Made by a program: the position numbers and the translations under genes | Notes under the pieces: generated by a model | Database searches by the model: none | The model's input: only the letters and a program-made list of their open reading frames with translations | What the model was told of the DNA's origin: nothing | Assembly: GCA_001695595.3 (NCBI GenBank) | Contig: MBPM02000002.1 | Span: forward strand, 2,393,608 to 2,457,607 | Direction: 5' to 3' | DNA from: Plasmopara viticola | Taxonomy: Eukaryota > Oomycota > Peronosporomycetes > Peronosporales > Peronosporaceae | Length of the DNA stretch: 64,000 bases | In this document: piece by piece, positions 45,700 through 56,963 of the stretch | Layout of the letters: every line of letters starts with the position of its first letter | Numbering within the stretch: position 1 is the stretch's first letter

Positions 45700-46440
45700 G
45701 ATAAAAAAAAGTTTTTGTCGAAGCATATGTGAGTGACATCACTGTCGATGGCTTACATGTCTAGTATTTCCTTGCCAAAAGACAACACGCATTCCAGTGA
45801 TATTGCAAACAAAATTCGATCGTAATCGATGCCATTGTTGTATCGTGATTGTACGTTTATGTCTCCGCGTCACCTGCTTTGCACGCAGCGTCCAGCTCCT
45901 CGGTTGCCCTCTTTTTGCTTAGTTCTGCATCGCTTTATCGTATACCCCACTATATCTCAATATGATTTTTTACGGGACTTTCTCTCGGTGCTAAACGCCT
46001 TAGCAGCCTCCCCAGTCTTCATCGTTTGTATCTTTTCACTCTTTCGTTTGATTTTTCCGTTCGTCAGCACCTCTACAACGTCATGCGTCCGTACTACTTC
46101 ACTGCTCATTTCCAAGTTTTGTACAACCTCCTCGAAATCAAACAGATTGCAGCGTCCTCATCTTCAATCTTCGTGCCAAAATTACTAAGCTTGGGACCGA
46201 TATTGAGCTCCTCATGACAATGATTCTGCAGTCCACCGTGAAGTGTTTCCAGGCAGCATGGGCTTCTTTGCACTGGGACCACATGATGATAGTCCGCGTC
46301 CATAAAGATTAGCGTCAAGCCAACAATCTTACTGGCTCTGATATACTCGTCGCTGGTGCGGGTATCACTAAATGTCATCGTCACCTCTCCGAAGAATCTC
46401 GTGCCACACCAGCTTAATGAGAAACACGCCATGCATTCAG
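45700..46440 (-). mobile_element. Ty1/copia gag and protease remnant
   Basis: On the minus strand, gag reads LETLHGGLQNHCHEELNIG and IEDEDAAICLIS (46106-46300), as in copia gag. A broken zinc-knuckle region (VGYTIKRC) lies near 45910-45960. The protease equivalent is AIDSDVTHICFD (near 45740), with Asp for the invariant Gly, so it is dead. Upstream at 46548-46600 and 46768-46820 two similar 40-bp segments occur, perhaps parts of its leader. Confidence 0.5.
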
Positions 46441-47842
46441 CGGCAACACAAGCGTAATCATCCCCGCTAGAATTTCTTGTAAGTTATTTTATCGAGACAT
46501 CTTGTGCATAAGATATAGTCATTGGAATGATGTACTTATTTTCTGAGGCAGGAATCTAGAAGCTAATGAGGCTGAAGCAGCGAGTGCAATTTAATCTATA
46601 AGTTATAAGTGAGAAAGCAACGCTGTGTGTCTAGTTGTCTAAAAAGGTGAGCGTTTGCCTTATCGACTACGGGAGGACCGACATAGCCTTAAGCCGCACT
46701 AGACGGGCACTACGCCTAGTTCAGAATATAAAGCTTAACAGATGTGTAGTGTCTGTTGATTAGGGAGGTAGGAAGCTATTGAGGCTGAAGCAGCGAAGTG
46801 CAATTTAATCCTAGTTCTGGAAGTGATGATGTATTGAGCTTGTTTTTTTTACTTGTAACAACTCACTTGAATCGCTGTTTAAATTGGCCCGAGTTGGTTT
46901 GTGTCATTACCTGAAACCCATAACCTTCAATAATGCCCTGTACGATTGTGTCATCAGAAATCTAAGAGTTGAAGGCTCGCTCGAGAGTTTGTGTAGCATG
47001 ACGTACTCCGGGGCAAGCAGCAGTCACTCTTTCGTATAAGGAGTATTTAATTTTCGTCGACTTAGTTATTTGACATCGTATATCAAACCACGATGCTTTG
47101 TGATAACTGTAAGAAATGCAGCATATGCCAGTGCATATGCGATTCATTCGTGTGTGCGCTACGCTACTTGTCATTTGGTCATCTGACTCAGAATTTTAAA
47201 ATGGATTGGGAAGACTTACTATTACGAACGATTTCCATTACCTGTTTCACACAAAACAATACATCAAGGACGTCATATTGCTTCTTTGGTAAAGATCGCT
47301 GCTTTGCCAAGCAGTATTCGCCTTTCAAAAAAGCAAAGAAATTTCATGACATGATAAGCTAAAGGTAGGTCTATTGAAATTACACCCTAATATCTTCTCA
47401 CAAAAGATAATGCGGATCTAATAGATTCTCCGTGTGCGACCGTGATGTCATCAACGACCGTTTTTCGCAAATCTACTCTCATGCTGATCTTTTTAAGGTC
47501 GGATGACCACTTTCGCGGCTATGCTGTCGGCTCTACAAGTCTTACTGTTGGGCTGTCTTAGTCAGATGCCAAACATGCAGTTTCTATTACGTATTAAATG
47601 ATTTTTCCCATGGATCGACACTTTATCAAACGCTTCGATATCCAACAATCTAGTACCCAACGCCGGTTTGATCCAGTGTCCACACTGATAGCGCTACTAC
47701 ATTTAAGCAAAGGTAAGATCGTTTTACACAGCCTGGGTTTGTGTAGCACCATTATAGCAGGTGCGCTCTTATTGAAGATTTTATTGGAGGTGTAATAATA
47801 ACTGAAAGCCAGAGAACTTCAAGTAATTGAGCTTTTTGCTAA

Positions 47843-49130
47843 GGTAAAAGCCGGACAATATTCATGAGCGGTGCACCTAAATGTTGATGCGAAAATTAGT
47901 TTTAGTCGAGTATGTCTTGTACCTGCGCCTGGGCTCAAACATTTAAAAAAATCCCACGGGTCCGTACAAATCTTTATAGAAATTGTACTCAGATGTGGTG
48001 CTTCAAAGACTCAACATCAAAATTTGATCGATAGAATAGTGAAAAACGAGATAAATTTCGTGCTAGCATGAAGCAATATCGGCGTGGTTGTTCTGGTCTA
48101 GGCAGCTTAAGGCTGTTATACAAAATTGTACCGTTCAGACCACAAGCCCATATACGCTTGAATATATTTCTGAGTGTATCTTCTGGGGCCTAAGTTTCTT
48201 GTGGTTGATTCCGACCATGAGTCCTCGAGAATTGCGATATACAGACCCATTTGCCTAAAAAAGCAAAGTTGCATTTTTTCACAAAATACAACGATCCACA
48301 TTAAAAACGTGCTAAGCAAATCAAATATACTTGGGCCTTCACATTTTCGTGCAGGCCAGACTAACGACATTCTCAAGCGATCAGACATAAATGTTTGCAG
48401 GGCTGTGATAATTTCAACAGCTATCAGCTTAGAGTCCAAGCCAAGCGACTCTCCGACAAAGGTGAATCATTTTTGGGATGCGGTGTGAATACTTATGCAT
48501 CAACTGACGGTGACGGAACCGGATATCGCATTCGCAGTTGGCTTTGTATCAAGAATCCCCGAGATGGACACTGGACTGCAGTAAAGCGCACATCATGCCT
48601 TTTTTGCGAAATACAAAGCCTCAAAGTTTTGCTTTCAACCTGGAAACAAGGTCAATTTTTAGGCGTATATACAGACGCAGACTGTATAGGATGCCGCATC
48701 GATAAGGAATCAGCTTCTCGGTATGTTCTCATAGTGATGAGGGATCCAGTTAGTCAAAAGCAAAGAGCAGTCGAGCGTACCATTTTCTTCTAGCGAAGCA
48801 GAATAAATAGCTCTGAATTTAGCGGCTCAAGAAAGCAAGGGGGTCCGTAGCTTACTCCGCAAGAATCTAGATGCGGCAGGTGGATCAGGACCGGGCCTCA
48901 AGATCTTCGATGACAATCGATCTAAGCCAAGGATATCGACATAAAGTATCACCACATCCGCGATAAAGTCAAGCATGGCGATATACACTTTGCGTGTTGC
49001 GTTACGGAAAGCATGCTGGTGGACACATTGTTAAAAAGCTAATTAGGACCATGCCACAAAATCATGACAGCGGCTCTCGGCATACATATCGGTTTGCATT
49101 GAAGAGGCGTATTGAGGGCTATGGGTTTCA
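47843..49130 (+). mobile_element. Ty1/copia RT and RNase H remnant
   Basis: It starts with the segment shared with 31.13-31.64 kb. It then shows TEPDIAFAVGFVSR (near 48510), VYTDADCIGCRIDKESASRYVLIV (48660-48730; copia RNase H has YTDADWAG) and DIKYHHIRDKVKHGDIHF with ESMLVDTL (near 48940-49020), the conserved copia C-terminus. Frameshifts and stops throughout. No LTR identified. Confidence 0.65.
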
Positions 49131-49329
49131 CATATCCGAACCGGTCCAATCCGAACCGAGTTTCTACATAGTTTCTACTTCTAACGGTTACGTTATGTAG
49201 AATGAGCGGTTACGCGAGGTAAAAATGTAACTCTCAATACATTTATCGCTTTCAAAGTAATCTCTCTCTGTCAGTATCACAGCAAAGACTCTTCTTCTCG
49301 CTTCTTCGACCTCCTAACATTCCTGTCTG

Positions 49330-49600
49330 AGGAAACTCAGCAGAATGTGCGCAAACATATTTTGATGATATTTTTGTTCACCGTCTTAAAAAGATCGTGC
49401 AAATGAACGTAAAGAACCATACTACCTACTTGCTAGCGGTGATTTAGCTTTCGCTAAAGCAGGCAAGTAAATTTTCGGTGCAGATGAAACTCTTTTTCCA
49501 GTAATTTATAGAAGATCATGGCCTGCACGCGATTCCCACTAAGGCCAAGTTCATCCTGAGTCAGCTGATCTATTAACCAGAACGACGTTAATAAATATTT
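49330..49600 (+). mobile_element. Ty3/gypsy RT remnant
   Basis: The frame near 49350 gives QTYFDDIFVH, the YxDDI catalytic box of a Ty3 RT. Near 49510 a GLHAIPTKAKFI block matches the GLRxDPxKxxAI segment that follows it. Short and decayed. Confidence 0.45.
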
Positions 49601-50317
49601 TGATTTGGGCAATTTTTTTACACAAGTATAGTGTAATGTACGCGATAGTAATCAAGTCGCTGTACAACCCCCCCTTGCAAAGGTACATGTTTGATTTGGA
49701 ATGGCTAACACCACGAGGCATTCGTCAAAGCTAGAAAAATGTGACAGGCACCAGGATTGCTCCAGAACATTTGTCTTGTGTTGTTCATGACAAGTCCAAA
49801 CGTGTTTAGCCATTGGCACCACATAGACGTCGTATCCTTTAGTATCCAACAAGAGCTATACTTTTCATAAAAAGCGATTAAGTATGTTCGTCAAATTAAT
49901 GGTTTTAATCCAAGCCAATCGTGATTTATATCGATCTAGCATCCCTGCGCACGGCGATACAATCCCTTCGCCTTTTGTAAAATTAGCCATGTGCCTTTTT
50001 TTTGCGATTTATGGCTTCGAGTCGCCGATTATTATGGGTTGGTTTTTTTCTCACAAAGGTGACCTTATCTGTCTCGGATTTAATGTGTGGTGCGTGTTGC
50101 GTAAGATGGCATGAGTGTAATTCTGCTTAATTTAAAAAAGAGATTTAGTCTCAGCGGAATATAGGATCAGTCTCAGCGAAATATGCAGTGGGGCTACAGG
50201 ACATTCTTGCTTTGAGAAATTATAACTTTGTGTCTCTAACTATCGTTCTACTAAGCTTAGAGCCACTACATGACGCAGATCGCTATCTGCTTAACCAAAT
50301 TTAGTAAAGTTCGTGGC
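49601..50317. other. Non-coding stretch, nothing recognised
   Basis: About 700 bp. The open frames (49652-49852 minus and 49884-50114 plus) carry no recognisable motif. Confidence 0.45.
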
Positions 50318-50360
50318 GCTGTACATCATTCGTAAAATGCGACACACTGTACAGATTGAA
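50318..50360 (+). pseudogene. C-terminal tail relic of the 28.8-kb membrane-protein gene
   Basis: The plus strand reads ALYIIRKMRH, against ALYIIRRMRH at the end of the membrane protein at 28787. DNA similarity continues through the following non-coding bases into the 3' end of the aminopeptidase, so the gene order (membrane-gene tail facing aminopeptidase tail) is the same as at 28.7 kb but inverted. I could not follow similarity further upstream in the coding part. Confidence 0.8.
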
Positions 50361-50413
50361 AAAACCACTGTCTAAAATCGAGGAAATAGTAATTTTTATA
50401 CTAGACAGGAGCA

Positions 50414-53083
50414 TTAAAAATCACAGTAGCGGTTTTCATTCCCCTCGAGCCACTTTTGTAGATCGTCGCAATTGCGTTGATAGCAAGCACTTTTGACTTG
50501 AATCTCCTCTAAGGCAGCATCCAACAAGTGTGTATACGACGAGTGTTTGCGTGGTGTTAAGAATGCAATCACTTCTTGTGCCTTCATGTCGCTTTGAAAG
50601 TGGGAAATGACCGCCATGACAATGCGTCCAAGAATCTTGGGGCGGTATTGCGCTTCAAGCTTCGTCCAATGCTCTTGCACATACTGCCACGCCCATTCAG
50701 CACCTGGTTCATCAGCAGCCACGCTACTAAAAACGTATTGAATATCCTGCGATCGAACATTCAGAAGCGCCCATTGAATGACTGTGCGCTTGAGCTCCAA
50801 TGCCTGGAATCGACCTAACGCGCTCAAACAATCGAGTTTTTCTTCAATAAAGTTGCTCGACTCGTAGCATTCACGCAAAAGCTCAAAATCGGCGACAGTT
50901 CCTCGTCGTGCTTGCGTGTTAAAGACAACGCGACGTAGATCTGCTGATAACGCCGTCGCTTCTTTAAAGTACGCCTGAAACAAGCGCGAGGTCTCTGCAA
51001 TCACGTCCGGATCGTCACTAAGTGCAAGCATCCGAATGACAGTGCACCGAAAGGGAGCGACCATGGAAGCTTCCCCTTCTGTTGCCACCCAGGTCAATTG
51101 TGTCAGCTTGGATGCAAAAAAGTGACGAAGAAACATTTGTAACTTTGGGTAAAAGGTCTCGCGACTGTATAGCGTGCAATAAAAGTGAAAATTCGACGCT
51201 AGCTCCTTCCAGCACAGATACTCTGGTTCGTGTAAATACGCAGTGGAAAAATCCATTGCACTAGAGAGCAGCAACTCGCCACTTCGTGCAAATGCAAAAA
51301 TGCTATTCAACAAACTCATTCGATCCACTGGATTTAAAATTTGTTCTCGAACCGGATGTTGCAGCCGTTTCCAGCCTTCGTTTGAGTAATTCACAAGATA
51401 AAACCCAGCTTGATTTGCATTAAGCTTAATCCACGTAATGCCTGGTGCACGCAACTTTGTTGCAAGTGCATTTGTGACATCTTTTGAATCGGATTTCCAA
51501 ATGCCAATGCGCTGGACTTTATTCGGATTATCCGAGGCAACAAAAGTCAATGGCACTTCCCATTCGACATCATCGCCAGTGGAATCTCTTTGATTTTTAT
51601 CCGCTAAGAATCGTGTTTGATGAAGCGTCCCATCGTCGGATAAGGTCACGATAGGATATCCCGTCTGACTGGTCCATTTACTTGCCATGGCCGTCAACTC
51701 TTGTTGACCCGAAGCGTGGGCTAGCGCTTCCCAAAGATCCAACGTCTCTGTGTTTCGATAACTAAATGTCACGAGATACTGGTGAATTCCTTGATAAAAC
51801 ACTTGTCGTCCGAGATACTCGGACAGCATGCGAATGATACTTGCCCCTTTGGCATACGAAATGACATCAAAGATCTGATCCACTTCATCGGGATGATTGA
51901 CAATAACTTCAATGGGATGAGACGTGAGCATACAATCTTTCGTCATGGCAACACTCATGGTAATGTCTTGAGTAAAAAGGTGCCAAACGTGCCAATCGGG
52001 GAAAAGGGCATCGAGGGCTTCAAATTCCATAAAGCGCGCAAATCCTTCGTTCAGCCACAATCCTGTCCACCAGTCCATTGTCACTAAGTTGCCAAACCAT
52101 TGGTGTGCAATTTCGTGACACACGGTTCGCGCAGTGGCCATTTTTTGACTAAAACTACTCAATTGGTCATCGATGAGTAACCGTGTCTCACGGTACGTAA
52201 CCATGCCCCAATTTTCCATTGCCCCAGCTGCAAAGTCAGGAATGGCAACCATGTCAAGTTTCTTCAAAGGATACGGGAGTTGAAATTTAGTACTATAGAA
52301 ACAAAGAGCTTTGGCCCCGACATCAAGTGCAAAGGTACCTCGTTGACTACACCCGACCGGTGTATACACAGAGACGAGTATACCGTCCGACGTAACGGTC
52401 GAGACGGTATCAAACTCCCCAACAAGCATACCGACTAGATATGTCGACATGATGGGCGTTTCGGCGAACTTCCAGACCTTTTCAAGCCTTGCATTTAATG
52501 GACGAGAAAGTGTCCGAATGTGAGCATTCATACTACGTGGACGCACGAGCGTTTGGACCACGTGCGTATTAGAAAGAGCCGTGAGTTCGACGTCGCACGC
52601 AAGAGAGATCTCAAAAGTTGCCTTGATGGCAGGTTCGTCCCAACAGACAAAGGCACGGCGCGCGTCACAGGCTTCAAATTGGGTGACTGCCATAAAGCGT
52701 GTCTCGTTTGCGAGCTCGTGGGTATAAGCGCTGCGGTAGAAGCCGTGAAGTTTATCGTTTAATTCGCCGTGACACGAGAGCGTGAGCTCGACCTCGAGGC
52801 CAACAGGGAGGGTATCGGCCAGCACAAATTCGACCGACTGGTTGGCGACGTGGTACCGGATTTCATTGCATTTGACCGGATTTGTGCGATCGGGGATGGA
52901 GACAGAGACATCAAAGACGTAGAGCTCGAGAGCATGGCATGTAATGACGCTCGTGGCTTGCGAGACAGAGAGCAACACACGCTCCTTGACTTCGAAGCGA
53001 CAACGATCAAGATCGACGGTGTAGTCAAGAAAGTATTTTGTAGGAACGACACACGTTGGCAGTCGAGCAAAGGGTTTCGACAT
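50414..53083 (-). CDS. M1 family zinc aminopeptidase (puromycin-sensitive type)
   Basis: 889 residues, intronless. It removes N-terminal residues from peptides; M1 enzymes of this type work in the cytosol downstream of the proteasome. The exopeptidase signature GAMENWG is at 287-293. The zinc site HEIAHQWFGN starts at His323, with the third ligand Glu346 in LNEGFARF. The C-terminal half is the helical ERAP1-C-like domain (about 540-860). No signal peptide or membrane anchor is visible from the chosen start, MSKPFARLPTCVVPTKYFLDY, where family alignment normally begins. The frame stays open for 75 more codons upstream (to 53308), but that part looks like leader sequence, so I exclude it. A dead C-terminal copy is at 27975-28728. 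Length is typical for the family. Confidence 0.95.
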   Translation of the reverse strand: MSKPFARLPTCVVPTKYFLDYTVDLDRCRFEVKERVLLSVSQATSVITCHALELYVFDVSVSIPDRTNPVKCNEIRYHVANQSVEFVLADTLPVGLEVELTLSCHGELNDKLHGFYRSAYTHELANETRFMAVTQFEACDARRAFVCWDEPAIKATFEISLACDVELTALSNTHVVQTLVRPRSMNAHIRTLSRPLNARLEKVWKFAETPIMSTYLVGMLVGEFDTVSTVTSDGILVSVYTPVGCSQRGTFALDVGAKALCFYSTKFQLPYPLKKLDMVAIPDFAAGAMENWGMVTYRETRLLIDDQLSSFSQKMATARTVCHEIAHQWFGNLVTMDWWTGLWLNEGFARFMEFEALDALFPDWHVWHLFTQDITMSVAMTKDCMLTSHPIEVIVNHPDEVDQIFDVISYAKGASIIRMLSEYLGRQVFYQGIHQYLVTFSYRNTETLDLWEALAHASGQQELTAMASKWTSQTGYPIVTLSDDGTLHQTRFLADKNQRDSTGDDVEWEVPLTFVASDNPNKVQRIGIWKSDSKDVTNALATKLRAPGITWIKLNANQAGFYLVNYSNEGWKRLQHPVREQILNPVDRMSLLNSIFAFARSGELLLSSAMDFSTAYLHEPEYLCWKELASNFHFYCTLYSRETFYPKLQMFLRHFFASKLTQLTWVATEGEASMVAPFRCTVIRMLALSDDPDVIAETSRLFQAYFKEATALSADLRRVVFNTQARRGTVADFELLRECYESSNFIEEKLDCLSALGRFQALELKRTVIQWALLNVRSQDIQYVFSSVAADEPGAEWAWQYVQEHWTKLEAQYRPKILGRIVMAVISHFQSDMKAQEVIAFLTPRKHSSYTHLLDAALEEIQVKSACYQRNCDDLQKWLEGNENRYCDF

Positions 53084-54509
53084 GGTAAGAAGTTGGGGGG
53101 AGGGCGCTAGGAGATCGCTTTGCAAGATGAATATAATATTACAAACTAGAAACTTAAGGTAGTAGATATTATTGTTGTAAATTTGGTTTTTAATAGCAAA
53201 AAATCGACAAGGCCTCCGACCGATGTTTTTGAAAATGTCTTGTCGTGATGATACTCGACCAAATTGCGAAGTGCTGTTTTTAAAGAGGTGGAGCCAGTCG
53301 TCACCCATGATTTATTGCTTGCTTACCTGCAATGTCGCAATTCTTTGTTACATTTTGACTCTCTTATCTGGGATTAACAGCATCAATCAACCGGCTGGTT
53401 CTCTCAAATCTTTTCATTTGGTCGAACAGAACTTTGCAATGTGCGTTAGAAAAGCGGTGATTGCATGAGATAAATATAAGCTTTGAAGACAATAATCACG
53501 AATGGATACACCGCACTTTGGTGTGACGATGCTAATAAATTATATGGCTTCTATAACATCAACGATATTATGATGACACTAGATTGGAGCACAATCTATT
53601 GTGTCCTTGACACCGTATTCGACCGTAACCCGAATGACTGAATCGCTGGCTACGCGAAGAAAGCAAATCAAGTTATATGTATATGCAGTGAGGCTTATCA
53701 CATAGAAAATTGATAGCTTTAGATGATCTTGTTTCTGTCCATCAGCTATAAGCAGGCAATCGCTATTTCACTGCACTCACGTCTGGCGTCAAATTAAATC
53801 GGAGTCAAAAAGGAGTTCTCAATAAACGATGCCGCTTTGGCTTTATTTATGGTATCTCGGAGGCTCTTTTGATCTTATGGTCTGTGTGGACTTTTAGATT
53901 AACATAATGTTGTCATGAACAGATGATGTAGCAATCTATACTATATGATTCAAGTCGTTCATATTAAAGTTACGACCCGTGACAATAATAACTCGATTAA
54001 TCACTACTTCTGTACGAAACTATTGCTCGATGGCTAATGCAATGATCTTGCCAAACTATTGTGCTCAGAATAGGCGGACTTCTCGTATGTGTTTATGTAA
54101 ACACTTATTGTCCCGTTCTTGATTATTTCTTTCCGAATCATCAGCACTAATTTGATGTCGTGTACAAGAAGAAGGAGCGTGGTTTTGTCATCAGAAGAAC
54201 TAATAACATCTTAGTCTGCTTCCTGTACACAAGGACGAATCTCAATTTTGTGAAAAATTCCGTGTTTTATTCGACTTTCAACACAGGAAGATTCTCCTGC
54301 TGGCTTGTGGTGCAATTTCCTCTCGTTCTTCTGTTTGAACCTACCACATCTGGTCAGCTGCATATCGCTACATTGATTCAAGAAATCAAGTTGGTGTGAA
54401 AACCTCAGTGACATACTGGCGACAACATCGTCGCAGAAGGCCTTCTTAGTAGAAATTGCATTGGTCGACACGACATTCCACAACGACAGTAAGCTGCCTT
54501 TCCGGCGCT
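53084..54509. other. Upstream region of the aminopeptidase, nothing recognised
   Basis: About 1.4 kb. The frame at 54160-54399 has no motif. No repeat family that I recognise. Confidence 0.5.
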
Positions 54510-56710
54510 TTGGTCTCTTACAGCAGGAACGATCAATTTGATGGTACCCAAAAATTCAAAATTGGTAGTTTACTCATTACAGCATCGTCCGCTGATGTAT
54601 AAAGTTACGATTGAAAGGCTGTTTTTGGAGACTTAGAAAAAGTCGTTGACTACTTATTCCAATGACTACAGGGTCGAAATTTCTAAAATAGCGGTGCAGC
54701 ATATCCACCTATTGCCTTGTATCTTGTGTAAGCGCCGAGTCGAACTTTTGACAAATAATCGTGGCCACGTTTGGATTGCACGGGATCCTTTTATCTATAT
54801 CCCACTCATTGCGTCATGGAGATGGTGCGCAACAAGCAGTGAGTGAGTACCCCATACATATTGCTACAAAAATCTACAACGCGGTGCATTGGCTATGTAT
54901 TGTCAAGTGTAACTTCTCGTTCGTTTCTCGACTACAAACAACACTATACTCACATTATAAAATCCGCTTTTGAGAGCTGATACCCCGATGTGTAGTAGTA
55001 CTTGAAGTACGCTCTCCTAAACACTTCGATCACCAAAAAATTGTCGCTCGTGGTCAGGTCTGGCATCTTTTCTAATATGTCTGTCACCCCCGACATTTTC
55101 CACTCCAAAAATTGAAGTTTGACATACCAAAGCGTCATACCACTCAATTCTGCATCTGGCGTACCCATGTACGCGTGTAGCTTGACCAACAGCTTTGGCA
55201 GACCATAATTCGATGTAATCTTTTCCAACAGCGGCGCGTTAAAACCAGGGTACATCATGTTGAACCAGTCGGCGTAAACCATCCAACAATTTCTTATTGG
55301 CTCGTATATGAAGAGCAATCTGAACTGGTGATCACTTTTCTCTATTCCTTTTAGCAGCATGGACACGATTTGGTCCGGTGAAGTCGGCCTAGACAGCCCG
55401 AACAACATTAACGCTTGCAAATAATGCACGCTCTTGGGGTGCGAAGCATTCTCCGGCATCATCAGCATCTTAAGCAAAGCGCCGTATTCAATAAAGTCGC
55501 GGAGGATTAATAGTTCAATACCAATAGGATTTTTCTCATACGCAACTCCGTACAGACATTTCAGGTAGTGGGTCCAAGTCACGAACCGCGGGCTGTCAAA
55601 AAGGTTGTGCCTCCACACTTGATCCATTTGTAAGAGATTGAAGACTTGTTGCGGCTGGTATCGTTTCTCAAGCCACGAAGAGAGTTGCACCTCCTGCAAT
55701 TTCTTGGCGAGGAATTTCATCTCGGGATTGTATACCGCCACAGCTAGTACCTCGGCAAATTGTCCAGCACCATAAAGACTCGTCATGGATTTAACAATAT
55801 ACTCATGTGGATCCTCGTGTTCATAGTTGCTATATTTTCCCGCAAAAAAGGCCCACGATATCCATGCTGGCGTGGTCAAAACTCCCTTCTTCGTTGCATC
55901 GTCTACCATCTCGATGTAATGTTCGTGAGGTAGGAGCCCCTCTTCTACATATTCGTTGAATTTATTGCTCAATCCCTTCATAGCTGTATTCTGCACGTCG
56001 AAATCGTTGAGTAAGACATTCTTGGCAAAATGTTTGATGGTCATTAAATTTTGACCAAATTCTCCCGCCCTGTCTTCGTCGCCACCACTCGACCCTATTG
56101 CAGCAAGATCATTGCGATCGAATGGACGCGAGGGCTCTTCACGTAACGTGGCACTCGTACTCGTCGAGTCAGCGGGGGCTGTGGCTGCGAGAATACCGGC
56201 CAGCACTGCGATGTGCAAATAGCAAAAGCGCATGGTTATTGAGGCTGACGAACGAGGTCTTTTTACTTTTATGCTCAAAGGAATGTTTTGAGCTCACGCC
56301 GCACCCACTCATTAATTCTCCAGTGCCTCTCACTGCCCAATCACACCCACATATACCCTTGCCCATCTTAATTTGGGTGATGGGTATGGGTCGGACTCTA
56401 AATCGTAGTTATGGGCGACAATTTGTCGTGGTGTGTTATATTTTTAACCTATAAAAATTTCACAGTCGATTAAAGTTACAATTAATCAGCCTCGTCAACG
56501 ACCTTTGCACAGGTGCAAGCAGTGCAGGCACTTTGGTCGCGCGCGGCAAAAGTGCACAGTATCGAAGTGTATTGAACACTTTTCTCTAACTTCATTGTAG
56601 AGCTAAGCAGCTTGCTTTTAGAGACGGAAGGCAATGCCGCCAAGTCGGGGTCAATTTGCGCGCTGTATCATAACGCGCGAAATTTTGAGCACTATTATTG
56701 TGCCGCGACG
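54510..56710. repeat. Effector duplication block, right copy
   Basis: The counterpart of 39.05-42.73 kb. Its 3' flank shares AAGCGCCGAGTC and CCCACTCATTGC-type blocks with the left copy. Its 5' flank shares CACTGCCCAATCAC, GTGCAGGCACTTTGG and GCACTATTAT. It lacks both LINE-family insertions and so shows the ancestral state of both sites. Confidence 0.85.
54950..56233 (-). CDS. Secreted WY-fold RXLR-like effector 2
   Basis: 427 residues from the ATG at 56233. The frame is open for 15 codons further, but starting here gives a signal peptide almost identical to effector 1 (MRFCYLHIAVLAGILAATAP). The degenerate RXLR region is ATLREEPSRP; the second motif is GDEDRAGEF, so both EER-type motifs are weaker than in effector 1. 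The WY modules are kept: WLEKRYQPQQVFNLLQMDQVW then FVTWTHYLKCL, and later units such as WYVKLQFLEWK. More than half of the residues match effector 1 by eye, with differences spread over the mature part. No stop or frameshift, so both copies appear functional. Host target unknown. Confidence 0.87.
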   Translation of the reverse strand: MRFCYLHIAVLAGILAATAPADSTSTSATLREEPSRPFDRNDLAAIGSSGGDEDRAGEFGQNLMTIKHFAKNVLLNDFDVQNTAMKGLSNKFNEYVEEGLLPHEHYIEMVDDATKKGVLTTPAWISWAFFAGKYSNYEHEDPHEYIVKSMTSLYGAGQFAEVLAVAVYNPEMKFLAKKLQEVQLSSWLEKRYQPQQVFNLLQMDQVWRHNLFDSPRFVTWTHYLKCLYGVAYEKNPIGIELLILRDFIEYGALLKMLMMPENASHPKSVHYLQALMLFGLSRPTSPDQIVSMLLKGIEKSDHQFRLLFIYEPIRNCWMVYADWFNMMYPGFNAPLLEKITSNYGLPKLLVKLHAYMGTPDAELSGMTLWYVKLQFLEWKMSGVTDILEKMPDLTTSDNFLVIEVFRRAYFKYYYTSGYQLSKADFIM

Positions 56711-56963
56711 AATTTAAATCTCCTACAATTATTGCAATTTTTAAGATTTGCGATGTTCTACGAGGGGGATTATTATAAAATTGGTAAAAAATAATATACT
56801 TTTGCTTTTTTTTATATTGTACCTCTATTAATTTAGGCAGCCGCTAACCTGCTCCCATTCTTCGCTAACCAGGCCCCCGCAATCTCTCTTTGTGTCCACC
56901 GCACCACTTTAACTAGACGATCGGTCGAACACGTTCACGTGTATCCCGCGATCATCGTCTTAA
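56711..56963. other. Intergenic
   Basis: About 250 bp between the effector block and the TBC pseudogene. AT-rich, nothing recognised. Confidence 0.4.

Noticed and set aside
46548..46820. Two similar 40-bp segments about 220 bp apart, possible LTR pair
   Set aside because: Too short, no TG/CA ends and no target duplication; more likely a repeat inside a copia leader.
47093..47362. Cys-rich start (CDNCKKCSICQCICDSFVC), like a zinc or defensin-type peptide
   Set aside because: No signal peptide, the Cys run comes partly from a short GCATATGC repeat, and it lies inside retroelement debris.
52759..53070. Minus-strand frame in another phase inside the aminopeptidase 5' end
   Set aside because: A shadow of the real gene; no motif.
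53084..53308. 75-codon N-terminal extension of the aminopeptidase
   Set aside because: Low-complexity, Asn/Ile/Tyr-rich and not family-like; the conserved start aligns with the ATG at 53083.
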